DNA from: Planktothrix agardhii NIES-204
Lineage (GTDB): Bacteria > Cyanobacteriota > Cyanobacteriia > Cyanobacteriales > Microcoleaceae
Length of the DNA: 64,000 bases
Reading direction: 5' to 3'
Assembly (NCBI GenBank): GCA_003609755.1
Contig: AP017991.1
Span: 4,017,001 to 4,081,000, forward strand
Part shown: piece after piece, positions 59,615 through 64,000 of the stretch
Layout: every line of letters begins with the position of its first letter
How positions within the stretch are numbered: the first letter of the stretch is position 1
Made by a program: the position numbers and the translations under genes
The notes under the pieces: model-generated
Told to the model about the DNA's origin: nothing
Seen by the model: the letters and a program-made list of their open reading frames with translations, nothing else
The model's database searches: none

Positions 59615-61654
59615 TCAGGTGTTAAAATGTGGAGTTTGTGGTTTTCCCATTCCGTCAGTTAAAGCATAACTGGTTGTTAATAACCACATCCAAAGTTTAG
59701 GATAACGGGGTTCTAACCAGGGTTGAATTTTGCGACTGAAATTAGGAAGCCAACCGCAAAGGAAACTAATTATAGATAATAGCATAAATTGAATAAAATT
59801 CTTCATCCATCTTAAAACTTCTCCCAGATTTACAAAGTCTAAAATCCAAACTAATAATAAAGGATTCATCCGGGCTGCTTTCAGGGCTAACCGCGTAAAA
59901 ATCCACCAAGTTGTTCGATCTTTAATAAAGGTTTCCGCAATTTCTTGAGATTCTGTTGCTAAAACCCCAAAAAAAGTATTTAAAATTGAGTTAATTTTTT
60001 CTGGGGGCAAATATTTACCCGTGGGTACCATCATCCCTTTAGAAAATAACCAGGTAACAGAAACATTAGTTTGATACGCCCGAATTTGATCTAGGGATTT
60101 TGCGGTTAATAAATCATGTTTTAAAGCGGTATTTAATAGGTCTGTTAATCGAGATAAATTCCGCACTAAAGACCCAAATCCAGTAAACACTAAGGGAGAT
60201 TGTAAAGAAGCAGCATCGCCGATTAAAATTAATCGATCAACACTAATTTTGCGATCGCTACTTCCGGTACTAAAATGCCCCGGAATATAGCCAAAAGTGG
60301 GTTTTTTCCAGACTAATTTATCCATGTCACAGCGACGATATTCGGGTAAAATAGTGAAAAAGTCTTCATACATTTCTAACAGAGAACCGGGGTTTTTAGG
60401 ATTAACTTGATGATAGTGAAATAGATAAAAAGTTAACTCATTGCCCGCCCCCGGAAACAGTTCCCAAATTAACTGTCTTCCCCTAGAAATATCCCCATGA
60501 CTATTTAAAACATCTCCATATTTGGCATCCCAAACCCCCGATTCAAACCCGCCATCAATTACCGCCCCAACGGTCGGACAAACGCTATCAAAAGCCCGTC
60601 CTCCGTTCAATTGCCACGCAATAGGAGAAGCCGTTCCCATCGCATCTACTAATAGCTTTCCGGTGGCTGTGCGTTCGGTTTGGCTGGGAATATGTAGGGA
60701 ATTAATAGTAACTTGATTAGGGTTAATATTCGCTTGTAAAAACTCCGTTTCATCCCAAATATCTCCCCCAGCTTCTTTGAGTTTTTCCCCGGATAATTTT
60801 AATAAAATTTCAGCATTTAAAGCAACATTTAAAACCGTTGGAGTATGGAGAATTTCAGCTTGAGCAATTTTAGGATTATAAGCATCAAAAAACTTATGAA
60901 ATCCATCTTTATATTCTCTGGCGATAAAACTTTCGATTTCCGTCGGGGTAAATAATTTTAAATCAATTAAACTCTTTAACTCACTCCGAGAAATATTCCA
61001 TTCTCGGTTCATCCGACCAAAAGGCAACCGTTCAATTAATAATACTTTATAGCCTAATCTTGCCATAACTGCCGCATGAATCACCCCTAAGGCACCCCCG
61101 ATATAAACTAAATCATAATTGGGGGAATCATCGGTCTGGGAATCATCGGTTTTAAAAATAACTTGCTTCGGAGTTTGCGGATTTCTTACCCCTTCTCGCC
61201 AGCGTTTTTCCCACCAATAAACCCGTTTGAGATCAAATTCTCCATTAGGCATTTTTTTGAAGTATTTAACCGTTAACGGATAATCTTTTTCTAATCCTTC
61301 AAAAATAGATTGTTGAGATAAATTAATCTCTGGAGGTTCGGGATATTGATGGGGAAATGCGGTTCTAATTTCGGTTTCTAAATGCTTTAAAAATAGTTTT
61401 TCTTGGGTTTTGGGCGGTTGACCGATGCGAAATACTTTTAAATAAGTTGTCCGTTGCACTGACCAAACAAAAATTGAAAGTTCATGACATTCTGTCGTGT
61501 TTTCCTGCTGGGGAGAAAACCGCAACCTAAAACCATCGGGGGTGATAAATTTTTCCCCCATTTCTGCTTGAAATTTTTCTTGCAACCAAGTACAAACCTG
61601 TTGAGTACCGGGAGTGGGAACTTCAAGATATAAAATTTCTTTGATGTTTGCCAT
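59615..61654 (-). CDS. CruA-type lycopene cyclase-like FAD-dependent oxidoreductase
   Basis: The 679-aa protein has an N-terminal region of about 180 residues, then an FAD-binding Rossmann segment (LVYIGGALGVIHAAVMARLG, YKVLLIERLPFGRMNREWNI). Conserved stretches are LVDAMGTASPIAWQL, RQLIWELFPGAGNELTFYLF, LILIGDAASLQSPLVFTGFG and a hydrophobic C-terminus with several possible membrane helices (FIQFMLLSIISFLCGWL). This fits the CruA/CruP family, in which CruA cyclises lycopene ends to beta-rings. CruA is favoured over CruP by length. It is divergent from an aldehyde dehydrogenase gene (90 bp). Confidence 0.8.
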   Translation of the reverse strand: MANIKEILYLEVPTPGTQQVCTWLQEKFQAEMGEKFITPDGFRLRFSPQQENTTECHELSIFVWSVQRTTYLKVFRIGQPPKTQEKLFLKHLETEIRTAFPHQYPEPPEINLSQQSIFEGLEKDYPLTVKYFKKMPNGEFDLKRVYWWEKRWREGVRNPQTPKQVIFKTDDSQTDDSPNYDLVYIGGALGVIHAAVMARLGYKVLLIERLPFGRMNREWNISRSELKSLIDLKLFTPTEIESFIAREYKDGFHKFFDAYNPKIAQAEILHTPTVLNVALNAEILLKLSGEKLKEAGGDIWDETEFLQANINPNQVTINSLHIPSQTERTATGKLLVDAMGTASPIAWQLNGGRAFDSVCPTVGAVIDGGFESGVWDAKYGDVLNSHGDISRGRQLIWELFPGAGNELTFYLFHYHQVNPKNPGSLLEMYEDFFTILPEYRRCDMDKLVWKKPTFGYIPGHFSTGSSDRKISVDRLILIGDAASLQSPLVFTGFGSLVRNLSRLTDLLNTALKHDLLTAKSLDQIRAYQTNVSVTWLFSKGMMVPTGKYLPPEKINSILNTFFGVLATESQEIAETFIKDRTTWWIFTRLALKAARMNPLLLVWILDFVNLGEVLRWMKNFIQFMLLSIISFLCGWLPNFSRKIQPWLEPRYPKLWMWLLTTSYALTDGMGKPQTPHFNT

Positions 61655-61744
61655 TCTCAGCTTGACCTCAGTTGCAATAACTTTACCAGATCAAGTTGTA
61701 CCATAAAAGGGTATCAACTGTTCGAGTAATTTGGAGAAACAAAA

Positions 61745-63121
61745 ATGACTGAAAAAACGCCAATTCAGGGTTTAATTGGGCAACAGCGAGACTTTTTTGC
61801 CACTGGACAAACCCAGGATATCCAGTTTCGCCTTACCCAACTTCAGGGTTTGAAACAGGCGATCGCATTCCATGAAACAGCCATTATTAATGGGATAAAA
61901 GCCGATTTATGCCGTCCTGACCTGGAATCATGTTTTGAGTTTTCCCCCGTTGCTGAACTCAATTATGCCATTAAACATCTCAAATCTTGGGTTAAACCCC
62001 AAAAAATTCCCGCCTCTTTAGGTCAACTTCCCGCCTCAACATTTATTTATCCTCAACCTTTAGGAATTATCCTAATTATAGGCCCTTGGAATTATCCCTT
62101 TCAACTATTGATTTCTCCTTTAATTGGAGCGATCGCGGCGGGCAATTGTGCAATTTTAAAACCTTCGGAAATTGCTGTTAATACCTCTAAAATTATTAGT
62201 GATATTATCAGCAAAACCTTTAATTCTGAATATATTGCCGTGGTTGAAGGCGGAGTCGAAACCAGTCAAGAATTATTGGCCGAAAAGTTCGATCATATTT
62301 TCTTTACCGGGGGGCAAAAAGTCGGTCAAATTGTCATGGAAGCCGCAGCTAAACATTTAACCCCAGTTACTTTAGAATTAGGAGGAAAAAGTCCCTGTAT
62401 TGTCGAGGATGATATTCAATTAGATTATACCGCAAAACGGATTATTTGGGGTAAATTAATTAATGCGGGTCAAACTTGTATCGCCCCCGATTATTTATTA
62501 GTGAATTGTCTAATAAAATCGGAATTAATTATCGCGTTGCAAAAATGGATTAAAACTTTTTTGGGCGATAATCCCGAAACCAGTCCCGACTATTCCCGGA
62601 TTATTAATCACTTTCATTTTAACAGATTACAGCAATTTTTAAAAGCGGGCAATATTATCACTGGAGGCAAAACCAACCCAGAAACAAAATATATTGCTCC
62701 CACTTTAATTGATAATATTTCCTGGGATGATTTAATTATGCAGGAGGAAATTTTTGGGCCGATTTTACCTATTTTAGAATATCAGGATTTAGGAGAAGCG
62801 ATCGCAAAAATCAACAGTCGTCCCAAACCTTTAGCATTATATTTATTTTCTAACGATAAAAACAAACAAAACCGAATATTACAAGAAACCTCATCAGGAA
62901 CCCTCTGTTTTAATGATACCGTACTGCAAATTGGGGGGAAATCTTTACCCTTTGGCGGTGTTGGAGAAAGTGGGATAGGAAGTTACCATGGAAAAACCAC
63001 CTTTGATCAATTTTCCCATTATCGCAGTGTATTAAAACAAACATTTTTATTAGATTTACCCCTACGTTATCCACCCTATAAAGGCAAAGAATGGTTAATA
63101 AAAAAAATTCTAATGCAATAA
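61745..63121 (+). CDS. Aldehyde dehydrogenase (class 3-like)
   Basis: The 458-aa enzyme is of the short ALDH form. It shows LGIILIIGPWNYPFQLLISP, AGNCAILKPSEIAVNTS, FFTGGQKVGQIVMEAAAKHL (NAD site), the general base Glu in VTLELGGKSPCIVEDD, the nucleophile Cys in NAGQTCIAPDYLL and MQEEIFGPILPILEY. It oxidises aldehydes to acids with NAD(P)+. Cyanobacterial relatives act on fatty aldehydes or apocarotenals. The divergent CruA-like neighbour makes a carotenoid link attractive but unproven. A hydrophobic C-terminal tail may touch membranes. Confidence 0.93.
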   Translation: MTEKTPIQGLIGQQRDFFATGQTQDIQFRLTQLQGLKQAIAFHETAIINGIKADLCRPDLESCFEFSPVAELNYAIKHLKSWVKPQKIPASLGQLPASTFIYPQPLGIILIIGPWNYPFQLLISPLIGAIAAGNCAILKPSEIAVNTSKIISDIISKTFNSEYIAVVEGGVETSQELLAEKFDHIFFTGGQKVGQIVMEAAAKHLTPVTLELGGKSPCIVEDDIQLDYTAKRIIWGKLINAGQTCIAPDYLLVNCLIKSELIIALQKWIKTFLGDNPETSPDYSRIINHFHFNRLQQFLKAGNIITGGKTNPETKYIAPTLIDNISWDDLIMQEEIFGPILPILEYQDLGEAIAKINSRPKPLALYLFSNDKNKQNRILQETSSGTLCFNDTVLQIGGKSLPFGGVGESGIGSYHGKTTFDQFSHYRSVLKQTFLLDLPLRYPPYKGKEWLIKKILMQ

Positions 63122-63180
63122 TGCGGTTAAGAAATAGATATAAAATCGCTCTCAAAGCATTTTTAGGAATGTCGGATTAA

Positions 63181-64000
63181 TTAATCTAAAAATAAAGTTT
63201 TAAAGCTGTGGCGACGATATCGGGGGGAGTCGGGAGTGAAATAACTCCACAGGGTTTCCCAATAAAAAAATGAGATTCCATCAAAGCCGCGATCGCGCAC
63301 AACCTTCATTTGTTTTTCAATTTGTTCCATCGGAACAGGATGTCGCAATGTTCCACTTAATAACCCAATCATCACCGGAACTTTTTGCCTAGCAATTTGA
63401 ACCGATTCATGGTCTAATTCTGAAATAAATTTTACCATACTATCTCGATAAACTTGTAAAATAATTTCATCTACTAATCCTTGATTGACCCAGGTTAACC
63501 AATCTTGTAAATACATTTCATAGGTATATTCATAAGGATTAGGGGATAAAGAAATAAGACAATTAGGTTTAGATATTTTAACTTTTTTAACAATTCTTTC
63601 AACTAATTTAGTAATTTTATTTGCTCTCCAACTTCGCCATTCTTGATCATAATAATCATTAGGGGGAGACTGACCATTATGTTCTTTTTGATAGAGTTTA
63701 ATGGTATATTCATCATAGCCAAATTCCACGGGAAGACCGAAATGATCATCCAGTTGAATCCCATCAATATTATATTTCATCACTACTTCTAAAATCAAAT
63801 CTTCAATAAACTGCTGGACTTGCGGATGAAAGGGATTTAACCAGACATTTTGAATCGTCATCGCTTCTAAAATTTGATTCACAATCCAGTTTTTAACTTT
63901 AGTTTGATAGGAAACATCCTCAGAACTCCTTAAAGGATCTAACTCTTTTTCTCCTTTTTGAGTTTGGGCGATCCAGTCGGGATGTCGTTGGACAATAGCA
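63181..64000 (-). CDS. GHL10-family glycosidase-like protein (partial, runs off right edge)
   Basis: The C-terminal 272 codons are visible; the frame is open to the right edge (about AIVQRHPDWIAQTQ at the end of the window). A barrel-type fold is suggested by VWLNPFHPQVQQFIEDLILE, VVMKYNIDGIQLDDHFGLP, ISLSPNPYEYTYEMYLQDWL, VDEIILQVYRDSM and GFDGISFFYWETLW. IDGIQLDD carries the usual acidic residues of glycosyl hydrolase-like family 10 (PF02638). These are predicted exported glycosidases of unclear substrate. An internal GTG at 63882 is not taken as the start because similarity continues upstream. Confidence 0.85.
   Translation of the reverse strand, partial: AIVQRHPDWIAQTQKGEKELDPLRSSEDVSYQTKVKNWIVNQILEAMTIQNVWLNPFHPQVQQFIEDLILEVVMKYNIDGIQLDDHFGLPVEFGYDEYTIKLYQKEHNGQSPPNDYYDQEWRSWRANKITKLVERIVKKVKISKPNCLISLSPNPYEYTYEMYLQDWLTWVNQGLVDEIILQVYRDSMVKFISELDHESVQIARQKVPVMIGLLSGTLRHPVPMEQIEKQMKVVRDRGFDGISFFYWETLWSYFTPDSPRYRRHSFKTLFLD

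Overview
The window comes from a filamentous, Planktothrix/Oscillatoria-like cyanobacterium without visible heterocyst genes. The evidence is photosynthetic housekeeping genes (ndhM, psaM, pxcA, a cruA-like carotenoid cyclase), several cyanobacteria-specific small families, an A+T-rich base composition, and a strong excess of the HIP1 octamer GCGATCGC. The genus is an inference. No rRNA, tRNA or CRISPR array was recognised.

Layout. 1-7.3 kb: edge of a probable PP2C phosphatase, ndhM, an inositol-monophosphatase-family gene, the 31-residue psaM, an FtsB-like membrane protein, a GNAT acetyltransferase, a group 2 sigma factor and pxcA. 7.3-11.8 kb: an eroded accessory region. It holds a PII-like gene run into a headless beta-carbonic anhydrase, then a LamG domain run into a headless polyprenyl synthetase, then an intact two-gene pair: a protein with two internal repeats and a CrtC-like hydratase-fold protein. 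12-20.5 kb: glycosyltransferase, polysaccharide deacetylase, gamma-carbonic anhydrase-like protein, VOC protein, lipoprotein, panB, a five-domain response regulator, rpsF and a coiled-coil protein. 20.5-31.6 kb: PEP-CTERM protein, broken MOSC gene, radC, HPt protein, ftsI with an ftsL-like gene, GST, glgB and an EamA transporter. 31.6-48.7 kb: msrB behind a G/C-rich tandem array, DUF2996 protein, lipoprotein, subtilase with membrane tail, orphan C5 DNA methyltransferase, ahcY, dedA, murJ, sfsA, a broken N-type DNA methyltransferase, Uma2, DUF2237, an ABC ATPase and a TrkA-like/antiporter pair. 48.8-64 kb: an MmeI-like restriction-modification enzyme, MEKHLA protein, alpha/beta hydrolase, glycosyltransferase, cyclase-family protein, ftsH, an unusual protein with two C2-like motifs, Uma2, a CruA-like cyclase divergent from an aldehyde dehydrogenase, and a partial GHL10 glycosidase-like gene.

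Much of what is unusual lies between genes. At least four repeat classes are interspersed. (1) MITE-like elements with CAGGACTTACGCA ends; two copies carry perfect 5-bp target duplications. (2) A GTTCC/CCCCCGTGCACGGGGG family that truncates one gene and supplies the C-terminus of another. (3) Heptanucleotide tandem arrays that reach into stop codons. (4) Other palindromic elements. Three genes also have a short second copy of an internal coding segment lying 3' of themselves in the same orientation. Together with at least four broken genes this suggests ongoing genome rearrangement.
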